Below are positions 25,320-34,533 of a DNA stretch of 64,000 bases, piece after piece; position 1 is the first letter of the stretch; each line of letters begins with the position of its first letter. Where the stretch lies: the NCBI GenBank assembly GCA_963833885.1, contig CAWHZU010000016.1:1-64000 (forward strand), given 5' to 3'. This DNA is from JASHPR01 sp963833885. Lineage in GTDB: Bacteria; Actinomycetota; Actinomycetes; Streptosporangiales; Streptosporangiaceae. The notes beneath the pieces were generated by a model. That model was not told where the DNA came from, ran no database searches, and saw nothing but the letters and a program-made list of their open reading frames with translations. The position numbers and the translations under genes were made by a program.

Positions 25320-26635
25320 GTGTCCTCGCCCTCGACGCGCAGCACGCTGTCGACCGCGCGCACCGCCTCCATCGCGGACAGGTCGGCGACGGTGGCCGCG
25401 AGCGCCGACTCGCGGGCCGTGTGGGTGACGATCACCAGGTGGGCGTCGTCGCCGTGGCCCTCCTGGCGCACCGCCTGGATCGACACGTCGTGCCGGGCGA
25501 AGGCCTCGGCGACCGGGGCGAGCACGCCGGGCCGGTCGGCCACGTCAAGCGCGACGTGGTACCTGGTCATCGCCTCGGACATGGGCAGCACAGGCAACTC
25601 GGCGTAGCTCGGTGCGTCCGGGCCGCGGATCCCGGCGACCCGGTTGCGCGCGACCACCACGAGATCGCCGAGCATGGCGCTCGCCGTCGGGCCGCCGCCG
25701 GCTCCCGCGCCGTAGAACATCAGCCGCCCGGCGGACTCCGCCTCGACGAATACGGCGTTGTAGGCGCCGCGCACCGAGGCCAGCGGGTGCTCCCTGGAGA
25801 TCATCGCCGGGTGCACCCGGACGGAGATACCGTCGCCGGTACGCTCGCAGATCGCCAGCAGCTTGACCACGCAGCCGAGCACCCGGGCGCCCTCGATGTC
25901 CGCGGCGGTCAGCGCCGTGATTCCCTGCCGGTACACGTCGGCCGCGGACACCCGGGTGTGGAACGCCAGGCTGGCCAGGATCGCCGCCTTGGCGGCGGCG
26001 TCGTAACCGCCGACGTCGGCGGTCGGGTCGGCCTCGGCGTAGCCGAGCGCCTGGGCTTCGGCGAGCGCGTCACCGAACTCGGCGCCGGAGCTGTCCATCC
26101 GGTCCAGGATGTAGTTCGTGGTTCCGTTGACGATCCCGAGCACGCGGCGCACCGCGTCGCCGGCCAGCGACTCCCGCAGCGGCCGCAGCAGCGGGATCGC
26201 CCCGGCCACCGCGGCCTCGTAGAACAGGTCGGCGCCGTGCGCGCGGGCTGCGGCGTGCATCACGGCGCTGTCGGCGCCGAGCAGCGCCTTGTTCGCGGTC
26301 ACCACCGACTTGCCGGTCCGCATCGCGGCGAGCAGCAGCTCCCGGGCCGGCTCGATGCCGCCGATCATCTCGACCACGATGTCGACGTCGGGGCGGGTCA
26401 CCAGCGCCATGGCGTCGGTCGTGACCAGGTCGCGCCCCACCCCGGCGGTCAACGCCCGCCCGTCCGGATCCCGGACGGCCACGCCGGCGACCTGCAGCGG
26501 CGCGCCGACCCGCGCCGCCAGGTCGCTGGCCTGCTCGCGAAGGAGCCGGAACACCTCGCTGCCCACCGTGCCGCAGCCGAGCAGGGCGACTCGCAACGGC
26601 CCGCGCTGCGGTACGCGATCACCGCTCGCTGCCAT
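25316..26635 (-). CDS. hom: Homoserine dehydrogenase Hom
   Basis: About 439 aa NAD(P)-dependent enzyme reducing aspartate semialdehyde to homoserine, the branch point to Thr and Met. Features are VALLGCGTVGSEV at about 16-28, VTANKALL, the catalytic-domain segment GIVNGTTNYILDRM, and a C-terminal ACT domain (about 355-435) for threonine feedback, as in actinobacteria. ATG 26635 has GGGAGGG 6 bases upstream, while upstream in-frame ATGs have none. First gene of the threonine operon. The 93 bases ahead show no riboswitch or leader peptide I can identify. Confidence 0.95.
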   Translation of the reverse strand: MAASGDRVPQRGPLRVALLGCGTVGSEVFRLLREQASDLAARVGAPLQVAGVAVRDPDGRALTAGVGRDLVTTDAMALVTRPDVDIVVEMIGGIEPARELLLAAMRTGKSVVTANKALLGADSAVMHAAARAHGADLFYEAAVAGAIPLLRPLRESLAGDAVRRVLGIVNGTTNYILDRMDSSGAEFGDALAEAQALGYAEADPTADVGGYDAAAKAAILASLAFHTRVSAADVYRQGITALTAADIEGARVLGCVVKLLAICERTGDGISVRVHPAMISREHPLASVRGAYNAVFVEAESAGRLMFYGAGAGGGPTASAMLGDLVVVARNRVAGIRGPDAPSYAELPVLPMSEAMTRYHVALDVADRPGVLAPVAEAFARHDVSIQAVRQEGHGDDAHLVIVTHTARESALAATVADLSAMEAVRAVDSVLRVEGEDT

Positions 26636-26728
26636 GGATGTCCCTCCCGCCGCGGAGCCCCGAGCCTGGTCACGTTTTGACAAAGGCTATCTACCGCCAG
26701 GCACGGGCGTCACCACTGCCACCGGGCC

Positions 26729-27733
26729 TCAGGCTGTGGGGCCGCTGCCGAGCCAGCCGCGCCGCTTGAACAGCATCAGCAGAAGAATGATCGCGACCAC
26801 CTCGGAGCCGAGGCCGAGGAAGATGAACCAGCCGAGGTTCGACTGCAGGTGACCGGTCAGCCAGGCGAAGTTCTGCCCGAAGAACCCGGTCAGGAAGCCC
26901 AGCGGGAGGAACACGGTGGCGATGATGGCGAGCTGCTTCATGACCACGTTCAGCCGGTTGGACACCATCGACAGGTGCGTGTCCATGGCGCCGCTGACCA
27001 GGTCGCGGTACCCGTCCACCAGGTCACTGATGCGGATGAGGTGGTCGTAGAGGTTACGGAAGTACGCCATGCCCTTGCTGGTCTGCCCCGGGAGCGTCAC
27101 CATGCCGGCGTTGAGGCTGGCAATCATGTCGCGCTGGGGCGTGATGACCTTGCGGATCGTCATGATCTGGCGCTTCATGCCGAAGAGCGTCCCGAGTTGC
27201 TCCTCGGTCGGGTTCTTCAGGATCGCTCCCTCGAGGTCGTCGATCGCGTCGTCGAAGTCGGACAGCACGGGGAAGAACGAGTCGACCAGGGTATCCATGA
27301 TCAAGTAGAAGATTACGACCTGTGGCGCGGCCGTCTCCGAGGCGTGATGACCGCTGATGCGGCCGTGCACCGTGGCCAGCGCCGGGCAGTCCCCCTGGTG
27401 GAGGGTGACAATGAACTTCTTCGTCAGGAAGCAGTGCACCTCGGCCACGCTCTTCCCGTCGCCGGCGATGCCGAACGTGATGACGTGGACGAAGTCGTCG
27501 TAGTCGTCGATCCGGGGCCGCTGGCCGAAGCGGACTACCGCCTCCACCGCAACCGGGTGGAAATGAAACGTGTTCGTCAGCAGGGCCGAGACGTCGTCGT
27601 CCGGCCCTGGGTCGTGGATGTCGAGGTCGAGCCAGAAAAATCCGCCTCCGGCGACGGCCTGCTCAATATTTTCCTGGGTGGGGTCGGTAGCCTTCCCGTC
27701 CTGCCTGAGCGTCCCTTTCATAGTGAAATGCAC
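26729..27733 (-). CDS. CorA-like magnesium/cobalt transporter
   Basis: 334 aa CorA-family pentameric channel: N-terminal cytosolic alpha/beta domain, long stalk helix (about 200-265), then two C-terminal membrane helices (IIATVFLPLGFLTGFFGQNF; FIFLGLGSEVVAIILLLML). The selectivity motif is GQN where classical CorA has GMN. Starts: GTG 27733, or ATG 27721, which has AAAGG 10 bases upstream and may be the real one. The two sites share a repeated ATGAAAGG. The neighbouring K+ channel on the same strand suggests an ion-homeostasis pair, though 20-odd bases separate them. Confidence 0.9.
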   Translation of the reverse strand: MHFTMKGTLRQDGKATDPTQENIEQAVAGGGFFWLDLDIHDPGPDDDVSALLTNTFHFHPVAVEAVVRFGQRPRIDDYDDFVHVITFGIAGDGKSVAEVHCFLTKKFIVTLHQGDCPALATVHGRISGHHASETAAPQVVIFYLIMDTLVDSFFPVLSDFDDAIDDLEGAILKNPTEEQLGTLFGMKRQIMTIRKVITPQRDMIASLNAGMVTLPGQTSKGMAYFRNLYDHLIRISDLVDGYRDLVSGAMDTHLSMVSNRLNVVMKQLAIIATVFLPLGFLTGFFGQNFAWLTGHLQSNLGWFIFLGLGSEVVAIILLLMLFKRRGWLGSGPTA

Positions 27734-27756
27734 CTTTCATGGTAAAAGCGGTCTGA

Positions 27757-28764
27757 TCAGGGGCCCGGTGCCCCCGGGTCGGGCCCGACCGGCCCATCCG
27801 CGACGGCCTGGGCATCCGCCGCCGCATCCACGGCGGCGATGTCGGCCGGTGAAGCGCCGAGACGGCGCTCGACGTCGCCCAGCCGCTCGCTGATCACCGA
27901 CAGCCGCTGGCCCAGGTCGGCATGGCCCCTTTGGTACTCCTGCCTGTTGGCGTCGGTGTGCTCCTTGACGAACACCGAGGCGACCGTGGCGGTGAGCACG
28001 CCGATGAGGCCGATTCCGACCAGCATCAGTACCACGGCGACGGCCCGGCCGCCCTGGGTGGTGGGATACCGGTCTCCGTAACCCACGGTGGTCACGGTGA
28101 CGATGGCCCACCACAGGGCGTCCGGGTAGCTGTGGATGTTGCTGCCCTTGGCTTTCTCCTCGAACAGCAGCACCAGCCAGGCCCCGACGAACAGGGTGCC
28201 GGTGGCGGCGATGAGCACCCGGAACAGGCTGTGGTGCTTGAGCACGGCCTGCACGCGCAACACCCCCTCGCGAGCAAGCAGGGACGTCTTCTCGATCCCG
28301 ACCAGGTGCCAGCCCTGGAACGGCGGCACTATGACGGTCGCCGGCTCAACCCATCGCCGCCTGAGGTAACCGCGGCGGTCGGGAGAGACCACCAGGCGGA
28401 CCAGGTACTCCGCCAGGAGGATGACCCACAGCGCGAAGAGGACGGCCACCAGGACGGTGGGCGCCTTGCCGGTAACGTCGGTTGTGCCGATGATGATGGC
28501 GATGACCAGCCAGGCGGCTCCCAGCAGGGCCATGGGGTACTTGGTGACCCGCTCGATATCGTCGACGAGGTCGTTGCGCCCGCCCGACGGCTTGGCGCCG
28601 GCGATGATCTGGCGGCGCCGCTCCTCCTTGCGGCTCTTCTCCTCGAGGCGTTCCCGCTCCAGCCGTTCCAGCCGCTGGATGCGCTCGATCGAGGATGGCT
28701 GCTTGGCCGCCTTGGTTCTCCCTGGCGTGCTCACATCAGTGACGCCCCCGTAAACGAATGCCAT
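27757..28764 (-). CDS. Voltage-gated-like potassium channel with coiled-coil N-terminus
   Basis: 335 aa. A charged N-terminal coiled coil (about 22-52, RIQRLERLERERLEEKSRKE) precedes four to six membrane segments and the pore with selectivity filter TVTTVGYGD near residue 234. The C-terminal helix (about 275-300) could be a coiled coil, followed by an Ala/Pro/Gly tail. There is no clear Arg-rich S4, so voltage sensing is doubtful. The start may be 28764 or the in-frame GTG 28734. It is likely transcribed with corA. Confidence 0.88.
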   Translation of the reverse strand: MAFVYGGVTDVSTPGRTKAAKQPSSIERIQRLERLERERLEEKSRKEERRRQIIAGAKPSGGRNDLVDDIERVTKYPMALLGAAWLVIAIIIGTTDVTGKAPTVLVAVLFALWVILLAEYLVRLVVSPDRRGYLRRRWVEPATVIVPPFQGWHLVGIEKTSLLAREGVLRVQAVLKHHSLFRVLIAATGTLFVGAWLVLLFEEKAKGSNIHSYPDALWWAIVTVTTVGYGDRYPTTQGGRAVAVVLMLVGIGLIGVLTATVASVFVKEHTDANRQEYQRGHADLGQRLSVISERLGDVERRLGASPADIAAVDAAADAQAVADGPVGPDPGAPGP

Positions 28765-28772
28765 CGCTTGGC

Positions 28773-28791
28773 CGACATGTTAGCCATGTCG
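28773..28791. promoter_or_regulatory. Inverted repeat upstream of the K+ channel gene
   Basis: CGACATG (28773-28779), TTAGC, CATGTCG (28785-28791) is a perfect 7-bp dyad, 9 bases ahead of the channel start. On the minus strand it contains TAACAT, a plausible -10, so a regulator bound here would block transcription of the channel/corA genes. No candidate regulator is adjacent. Confidence 0.45.
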
Positions 28792-28824
28792 CGTTTGAAT
28801 GCTATTGCCCAATGCGCCCGCAGG

Positions 28825-30057
28825 TCAGGCGGCGTCAGCAGGTCCGAGTTCAAGCTGGGGCAAAGCTGGGGCAAGGATGGGTCCAGGGTTCAGCGCAGCC
28901 GGTGGGCGCCCGGCCGACGGCAGCGCGTCGAGGAACCTCGGCGGCTTCCAGCCGCGGGTGGCGTACGCGTCCTCGATGCCGGCCCGGACGTCGCCGCCAC
29001 GTGGAGCCTGGACTAGCGCGATCACCGACCCGCCGAACCCGCCGCCGGTCATCCGCGCGCCCAGTGCGCCGCTGCCGACCGCCGCGTCGACCGTGGCGTC
29101 AGCCTGCGGCCAGGAGATCTCGAAGTCGTCCCGCAGCGAGACGTGCGAGGCGGTCAGCAGCGGGCCGATGCGCGTTGCCTCGCCGGTGCGCAGCAGGGCC
29201 ACGGTCTCCAGGACCCGGGCGTTCTCGGTCACCACGTGCCTGGCCCGGCGGCGCAGCACCGGGTCGCTCAGGCGCTCGACCCGCTCGATGCCGTCGGGAG
29301 CGTCGGTCACATCCCGCAGCGACGCCGCGCCGAGCGCCCGGGCCGCGTCCTCGCAGGAGCGCCGGCGCTCGGCGTACCGCCCGTCGGACAGGGCGTGCCT
29401 GACCCGGGTGTCGACGACCAGCAGGACCAGCCCGAGCGCGGCGAGGTCAAGCGGCACGGCGCTGGTCTCGCCGCTGCGGCAGTCGAGCAGCAGCGCGTGC
29501 CCCTGCTCGCAGAGCAGCGAGGCGGACTGGTCCATGATCCCGCTGGGGACCCCGACGAACTCGTTCTCCGCGCGCCGGCAGAGCGCGGCCAGTTCCCGCC
29601 TGTCCACGCTCAGCCCGTACAGCTCGGTGAGCGCCAGCGCGGTCGCGCACTCCAGCGCCGCGGACGACGACAGCGCGGCGCCGCGCTCGAGATCGGCGTC
29701 GATCGCGACGCTGGCCCCGCCGACCGGGCAGCCGGCCAGGCGCAGCGTCCAGGCGACGCCGGCCGGGTACGCCGCCCAGCCGCCCGGCCGCCCGGGGACG
29801 AGCGTGTCGAGCCGCACCGAGGCCGGCGCGTCGGGGGCCTGGCGGGAACGCAGCTCGAGCACCCCGTCATCACGCCGGGACGCCGCGGCGCGCACCCCTT
29901 GAGCGAGGGCGAAGGGGAGCACGAAGCCGTCGTTGTAGTCGGTGTGCTCCCCGATCAGGTTGACCCGGCCGGGGGCGTGCCAGATACCGTCCGGCTCCGC
30001 GGCGTAGCCCTTGGCGAACCAGCGGGCCGCCTGATCCGCTGCCCCCGATGCGCTCAC
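28825..30057 (-). CDS. galK: Galactokinase GalK
   Basis: About 410 aa GHMP kinase forming galactose-1-phosphate. It has the galactokinase signature GRVNLIGEHTDYNDGFVLP, ATP motif GAALSSSAALE, and C-terminal MTGGGFGGSVIAL. GTG 30057 overlaps the galE stop (GTGA), which argues against upstream starts. The C-terminal ~25 residues are a Pro/Leu-rich tail. Last gene of galT-galE-galK. Confidence 0.95.
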   Translation of the reverse strand: MSASGAADQAARWFAKGYAAEPDGIWHAPGRVNLIGEHTDYNDGFVLPFALAQGVRAAASRRDDGVLELRSRQAPDAPASVRLDTLVPGRPGGWAAYPAGVAWTLRLAGCPVGGASVAIDADLERGAALSSSAALECATALALTELYGLSVDRRELAALCRRAENEFVGVPSGIMDQSASLLCEQGHALLLDCRSGETSAVPLDLAALGLVLLVVDTRVRHALSDGRYAERRRSCEDAARALGAASLRDVTDAPDGIERVERLSDPVLRRRARHVVTENARVLETVALLRTGEATRIGPLLTASHVSLRDDFEISWPQADATVDAAVGSGALGARMTGGGFGGSVIALVQAPRGGDVRAGIEDAYATRGWKPPRFLDALPSAGRPPAALNPGPILAPALPQLELGPADAA

Positions 30058-31043
30058 CGCGCCGATCCCCCGACCTGAGCCGTGAGTTGCGCGAACGTCC
30101 ACGCGTCCGCGACCATCGCGTGCAGGTCGAGCTCGGCACCCCAGCCGAGGTCCGCGGCGATCGCCTCGGACGACGCGACGAGGGCCGCCGGGTCGCCGGG
30201 CCGCCTGGGCGCCACCTGCGCCGGGATGTCGAGCCCGGTGACCTCCCGGCAGGCGCCGAGCACCTCAAGGTTGGAGTACCCGGTCCCGCTGCCCAGGTTG
30301 TAGATCGCGTGCCGGCCGGCCGCCGTGGCGTCCAGGGCCAGCAGGTGCGCGCGCGCCAGGTCCGACACGTGGATGTAGTCCCTGATGCAGGTCCCGTCCG
30401 GGGTCGGGTAGTCATCGCCGAAAAGCTGGATCCCCTCGCCGCGGCGAGCGGCGGCCAGCACCGTGGGGATCAGGTGCGTCTCCGGGTTGTGACGCTCGCC
30501 GCGCCAGGTGCCGGAGGCGTCCTGGTACGCGCCGGCCACGTTGAAGTAGCGCAGGCTGACGGCGCCGATCTGGTGCATCCGCGCGTACTCGGTCAGCGCG
30601 ATGTCGACCGCGACCTTGGACTCCCCGTACGGGCTCGTCGGCCGGACCGGGTCGGTCTCGGCGATCGGGATCCGCTCCGGCTCGCCGTACACGGCCGCGG
30701 TCGAGGAGAACACGATCTTGCTGGTCCCGGCCACGCGCATGGCCTCGAGCAGCGCCAGCGTGCCGCCGAGGTTGTTGTCCCAGTACCGGTCCGGGTGCGC
30801 GACCGACTCGCCGACCAGCGACTTGGCGGCGAAGTGCAGCACCGCATCGATGCCGGTGGCCAGCACCGCAGCGGCGTCCTCCCCGCGGATCGAGCCGCGG
30901 TGGAACGTGACACCGGCCGGCACGGCGTCCGCGTGGCCGGTGGACAGATCGTCGAGCACGACCACGTCGTGGCCGCTCTCGGCGAGCTGCGCCGCCACGA
31001 CGCTGCCGATGTAGCCAGCTCCCCCGGTGACGAGCAGCCTCAT
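30054..31043 (-). CDS. galE: UDP-glucose 4-epimerase GalE
   Basis: About 329 aa extended SDR interconverting UDP-galactose and UDP-glucose: N-terminal LLVTGGAGYIGSVVA for NAD, SSTAAVYG, catalytic YGESK, SLRYFNVAGA and RDYIHVSDLA. ATG 31043 has AAAGGG 7 bases upstream and puts the Rossmann motif at residue 2. It lies 29 bases after galT and overlaps galK. Confidence 0.95.
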   Translation of the reverse strand: MRLLVTGGAGYIGSVVAAQLAESGHDVVVLDDLSTGHADAVPAGVTFHRGSIRGEDAAAVLATGIDAVLHFAAKSLVGESVAHPDRYWDNNLGGTLALLEAMRVAGTSKIVFSSTAAVYGEPERIPIAETDPVRPTSPYGESKVAVDIALTEYARMHQIGAVSLRYFNVAGAYQDASGTWRGERHNPETHLIPTVLAAARRGEGIQLFGDDYPTPDGTCIRDYIHVSDLARAHLLALDATAAGRHAIYNLGSGTGYSNLEVLGACREVTGLDIPAQVAPRRPGDPAALVASSEAIAADLGWGAELDLHAMVADAWTFAQLTAQVGGSAR

Positions 31044-31072
31044 GCCGGTGCCCTTTCTCATGCCCGCGGCCC

Positions 31073-32203
31073 TCATAACCGCCATCCCGCCCCCAGCTCC
31101 CGCAGCGTGGCTGCGGCCGACTCCGGCGCGATGTCGTTGGTGAAGGCGTCCATGCCGGACTCCGAGCCCGCCAGGTACTTCAGCTTGCCGGGCGCGCGGC
31201 GGATCGTGAACAGCTCGAGGTGCAGCGCGAACTCCGTCCGGCCGGCGCCGGCGGGCGCCTGGTGCCAGCCGGAGATGTACGGCGCCGGGGTGTCGAAGAG
31301 CCGGTCGAACCGGCGCAGCAGGTCCAGGTAGACGTCGCAGAACTCGTCCATCTCGGCCGGTTCCAGCCCCAGCAGGTCCGGCTGCCTTCGCCGGGGATAG
31401 AGGTGGACCTCATAGGGCCAGTGCGCAGCGTGCGGCACGAACGCGACCCAGTGCTCTCCGGTGAGCACGATCCGGGACCCGTCGGCCACCTCGGCCGCGA
31501 GCACGTCATCGAACAGGTTCCGGCCCGTGTCGCGCTGGTACGCGCCGCTCGTCGCGAGCATCCGCGCCGTTCGCGGGGTGACGAACGGGTACGCGTAGAT
31601 CTGGCCGTGCGGGTGGCTCAGCGTCACGCCGATCTCCCGGCCGCGGTTCTCGAAACAGTACACCTGCTCGACGCCTGGCAGCGCGGCGAGCGCAGCGCTT
31701 CGGTCGATCCACGCGGCCAGCACGAGCGCCACCTGGTCGTGGGTCAGGTCGGCGAACGAGGCGTTGTGGTCCTGGCTGAAGCAGACCACCTCGCACCGGC
31801 CGTTGCCGGTACGGGTGGCCAGCAGCCCGTTCGGGTCATTGCCGCTGCCCTCCCCGACACCGCCCCCGGGAACTCCCTCTCCCACACCGCCCCCGGGGAC
31901 CAGCGAGGGGAACCTGTTCTCGAACACCACTACCTGGTAGCTGGGCGCGGGAATCTCGGTGAGCCGGCCGGGCGTGGACGGATCCAGCGGGCAGTGGTCG
32001 GCCGGCGGCAGGAACGTGCGGTCCTGCCGGTGGCCCGCCACGATCACCCACTCACCGAGCAGCGGGTCGTGGCGCACCTGCGACGAGACCTCGATCCTCG
32101 GCAGCGGCCGCAGATCGGGGTAGCCGGCCTCCTCGTCCGCGTGATCGCCGAAGTAGATCAGCTCCCGCCCGTCGGCAAGGGTGATCGAGGCCTTCTTCAC
32201 CAT
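31073..32203 (-). CDS. galT: Galactose-1-phosphate uridylyltransferase GalT
   Basis: About 376 aa HIT-superfamily enzyme exchanging UMP between UDP-glucose and Gal-1-P. The active-site HPHGQIYAYPF carries the nucleophilic His; ENRGREIGVTLSHPHG precedes it. After FENRFPSL there is a two-unit 9-residue repeat (VPGGGVGEG), encoded by a 27-bp tandem duplication, that lengthens a loop near the active site. ATG 32203 overlaps the lysA stop (TGATG), so the galactose genes ride on the lysA transcript or have an internal promoter. Confidence 0.94.
   Translation of the reverse strand: MVKKASITLADGRELIYFGDHADEEAGYPDLRPLPRIEVSSQVRHDPLLGEWVIVAGHRQDRTFLPPADHCPLDPSTPGRLTEIPAPSYQVVVFENRFPSLVPGGGVGEGVPGGGVGEGSGNDPNGLLATRTGNGRCEVVCFSQDHNASFADLTHDQVALVLAAWIDRSAALAALPGVEQVYCFENRGREIGVTLSHPHGQIYAYPFVTPRTARMLATSGAYQRDTGRNLFDDVLAAEVADGSRIVLTGEHWVAFVPHAAHWPYEVHLYPRRRQPDLLGLEPAEMDEFCDVYLDLLRRFDRLFDTPAPYISGWHQAPAGAGRTEFALHLELFTIRRAPGKLKYLAGSESGMDAFTNDIAPESAAATLRELGAGWRL
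31848..31901. repeat. 27-bp tandem duplication inside galT
   Basis: Two 27-base units (31848-31874 and 31875-31901) differ at a few positions and encode two copies of VPGGGVGEG in frame in galT. The Gly-rich product suggests a flexible loop insertion. Confidence 0.7.
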
Positions 32204-33593
32204 CAGCCGACGTCCAGCCGCAGCAGGTCGTCGGCGGTCTCGCTGCGCACCAGGATCCGCGAGGAGCCGTCGCGTACCGCGACCACCCCGGGCCGGGGCA
32301 CGTGGTTGTAGTTGCTGGCCATGGACCGGCAGTAGGCGCCGGTGGCCGCCACGGCCACGAGATCGCCGTCGGTCACGTCGGCCGGCAGGTACGTGTCCCT
32401 GACCACGATGTCTCCGCTCTCGCAGTGCCTGCCGACCAGCCTGCACAGCACGGGCGGCGCGTCCGACTCCCGCGATGCGAGCACGCAGGTGTAGTCGGCG
32501 TCGTACAGCGCCGTGCGGATGTTATCGCTCATCCCCCCGTCCACGCTGACGTAGGTGCGCAGCCCGTCCACGTCCTTGACGGTGCCGACCCGGTACAGCG
32601 TGACCGTGCCCGGGCCGGCGATCGCCCGCCCCGGCTCGACGGTGAGCCGCGGCGGCGCGAGGCCGGCCGCGCGGCATTGCGAGTCCATGATCTCGCGGAG
32701 GTTCTGCGCGACGACCTTGATGTCGGCCGGGTCGTCGCCGGGCATGTAGGCGATCCCGAAGCCGCCGCCCAGGTTCAGCTCGTCGATCTCGATCCCCCGT
32801 GACTCCCGGATCCGGACCGCGAGCTCGAGGACCCGGTGCGCGGCGACCTCGAAGCCCGCCGTGTCGTAGATCTGCGAGCCGATGTGCGAGTGCAGCCCGG
32901 CGAAGTCGAGCAGGTCGCTGGCCAGCACCCGCCGGACCGCCTCGTCGGCCGCGCCGGACGCGAGCGAGAAGCCGAATTTCTGGTCGTCGTGCGCCGTGGC
33001 CACGAACTCGTGCGCTGCGGCCTCAACACCGGTGGTGACGCGCACCAGGATCCGCGTCCGCAGGCCCGATTCGGGGAAGCTACCCGTTCCAGGCGGTCTA
33101 TCTCGTCAAACGAGTCCACGACGATGTGCCCGACGCCGACGGCCAGCGCCCGGTCCAGCTCCTGCATCAGCTTGTTGCTGCCGTGCAAGGTGATCATCGA
33201 CGGGTCAACCCCGGCCCGCAGCGCGACCTCCAGCTCGCCGCCGGTGCACACGTCGACGCCGAGGCCCTCCTCGCTCACCCAGCGCAGCACCGCGCGGCAG
33301 CAGAACGCCTTGGCCGCGTAGAACACCCCGGCTTCATCACCGAACGCGCCGACGAACTCCCGGCACCGGCCGCGGAAGTCCGCCTCGTCGCAGATGAACA
33401 TCGGAGTGCCGTGCTCGGCGGCAAAATCGCGGACGTCAACGCCGCCGAGCACGAGCGCGCCGTCGCTGCGGTGCGCGGTCCGCGGCCAGATCGCCGGGTC
33501 GAGCGCGTTGACGTCACGCGGCGGCATTGGCGGGTGATCGGGCGGCAGGACGTCGGCGTGACGCGGGCCTGCGGGATGGGCGACGCGGCTCAT
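32203..33593 (-). pseudogene. lysA: Diaminopimelate decarboxylase LysA, one-base frameshift
   Basis: PLP alanine-racemase-fold enzyme making lysine from meso-DAP. From ATG 33593 the frame holds the N-terminal half, with the PLP Lys in FYAAKAFCC, up to EIDRLERVASP. The rest (ESGLRTRILVRVTTGVEAAA..., GGGFGIAY, EPGRAI, the AGAYCRSMASNYN-type end) is in another frame. The break is in a run of four G on the + strand (33073-33076; C on the coding strand): a fifth base would give one 463-aa protein with perfect family continuity. Since lysA is normally required for lysine, a sequencing or assembly indel is at least as likely as true inactivation. The 3' end overlaps galT. Confidence 0.85.
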
Positions 33594-33675
33594 GGCAACC
33601 AATGCTAGGGGCGCGGCGACGGGCAGGCCGGTAGGCTGCTTGCTGGTCAAGGAGATATCGGCTAAAGGGGGCACA

Positions 33676-34524
33676 ATGGCGCTATTTGGAAATCGGCCGG
33701 CCGGCGACGCGGCGACGTGGGAGCCGGAGGCCGCCGACACCAGGCTGGCCCAGACCGCGGGAGCCGACCCGGCTGGGGTGTTCACCTCGGACCTGTCCGT
33801 GTCCGAGTACGTGCTGCTCGGGGAGGCCGGGTTCGAGCCGCTCGGGTTCGTGGTCGGGTCCTCGATCTACCATGTCGGGCTGCAGGTCGGGCGGTGGTCG
33901 CAGAACCAGGAACTCCAGGTGCTGAGCCAGGCGATGTACAACGCCCGGGAGCTGGCGATGGCGCGGATGCGCGCCGAGGCGGATCACCTCGGCGCGGATG
34001 GAATCGTGGGCGTGGAACTACGGATGCAGATGTACGCGTGGGGCCAGCAGGTACTGGAGTTCGTCGCCACCGGGACCGCCGTCCGGGCCCTGGCCGGGCA
34101 AGGCGCCCACCGCGCGCCGGATGGCCGCGCGTTCACCTCGGACCTGTCCGCGCAGGACTTCTTCCGGCTCCTTGCGGCCGGCGCGGTGCCGGTCGCGTTC
34201 GTCCTCGGCCTGTGCGTCTATCACATCGCGCACCAGTCGGCCATGCAGGCCATGCGGCAGGCCGGCCAGAACATGGAGATGCTGCAGTTCACCCAAGGCG
34301 TCTACGAGGCGCGCGAGCTGGCGCTGACCCGGATGCAGACGGAGGCGACGCAGGCGCGTTCGTCGGGCATCGTGGGGGTCAGCGTGGCAGTCTCCAACCA
34401 CGTCTGGGGCGAGCACGCCACCGAGTTCCTGGCCACCGGCACCGCGATCCGCCGCCTGGCCGAGGAGCACCGCCTCCCCGAAAGCTCCCCCAAGCCCACG
34501 TTCACCCTCGGCCTCGACGCCTGA
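33676..34524 (+). CDS. Tandem YbjQ-like (heavy-metal-binding, DUF74-type) domain protein
   Basis: About 282 aa with an obvious internal duplication. Residues ~36-140 and ~150-268 each begin FTSDLS, continue through a hydrophobic V/L-G-xx-(I/V)YH segment, and end ...GIVGV..(W)G...EF(V/L)ATGTA(V/I)R. This is the fold of the YbjQ/UPF0145 family, which forms pentamers; metal binding is only a database name. ATG 33676 follows GGGGG. It is divergent from lysA. Function unknown. Confidence 0.75.
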   Translation: MALFGNRPAGDAATWEPEAADTRLAQTAGADPAGVFTSDLSVSEYVLLGEAGFEPLGFVVGSSIYHVGLQVGRWSQNQELQVLSQAMYNARELAMARMRAEADHLGADGIVGVELRMQMYAWGQQVLEFVATGTAVRALAGQGAHRAPDGRAFTSDLSAQDFFRLLAAGAVPVAFVLGLCVYHIAHQSAMQAMRQAGQNMEMLQFTQGVYEARELALTRMQTEATQARSSGIVGVSVAVSNHVWGEHATEFLATGTAIRRLAEEHRLPESSPKPTFTLGLDA

Positions 34525-34533
34525 CCCGGCGAC

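Noticed and set aside
26636..26728. Threonine attenuator or riboswitch ahead of hom
   Set aside because: No Thr/Ile-rich leader peptide and no conserved aptamer pairing could be found in this short region.
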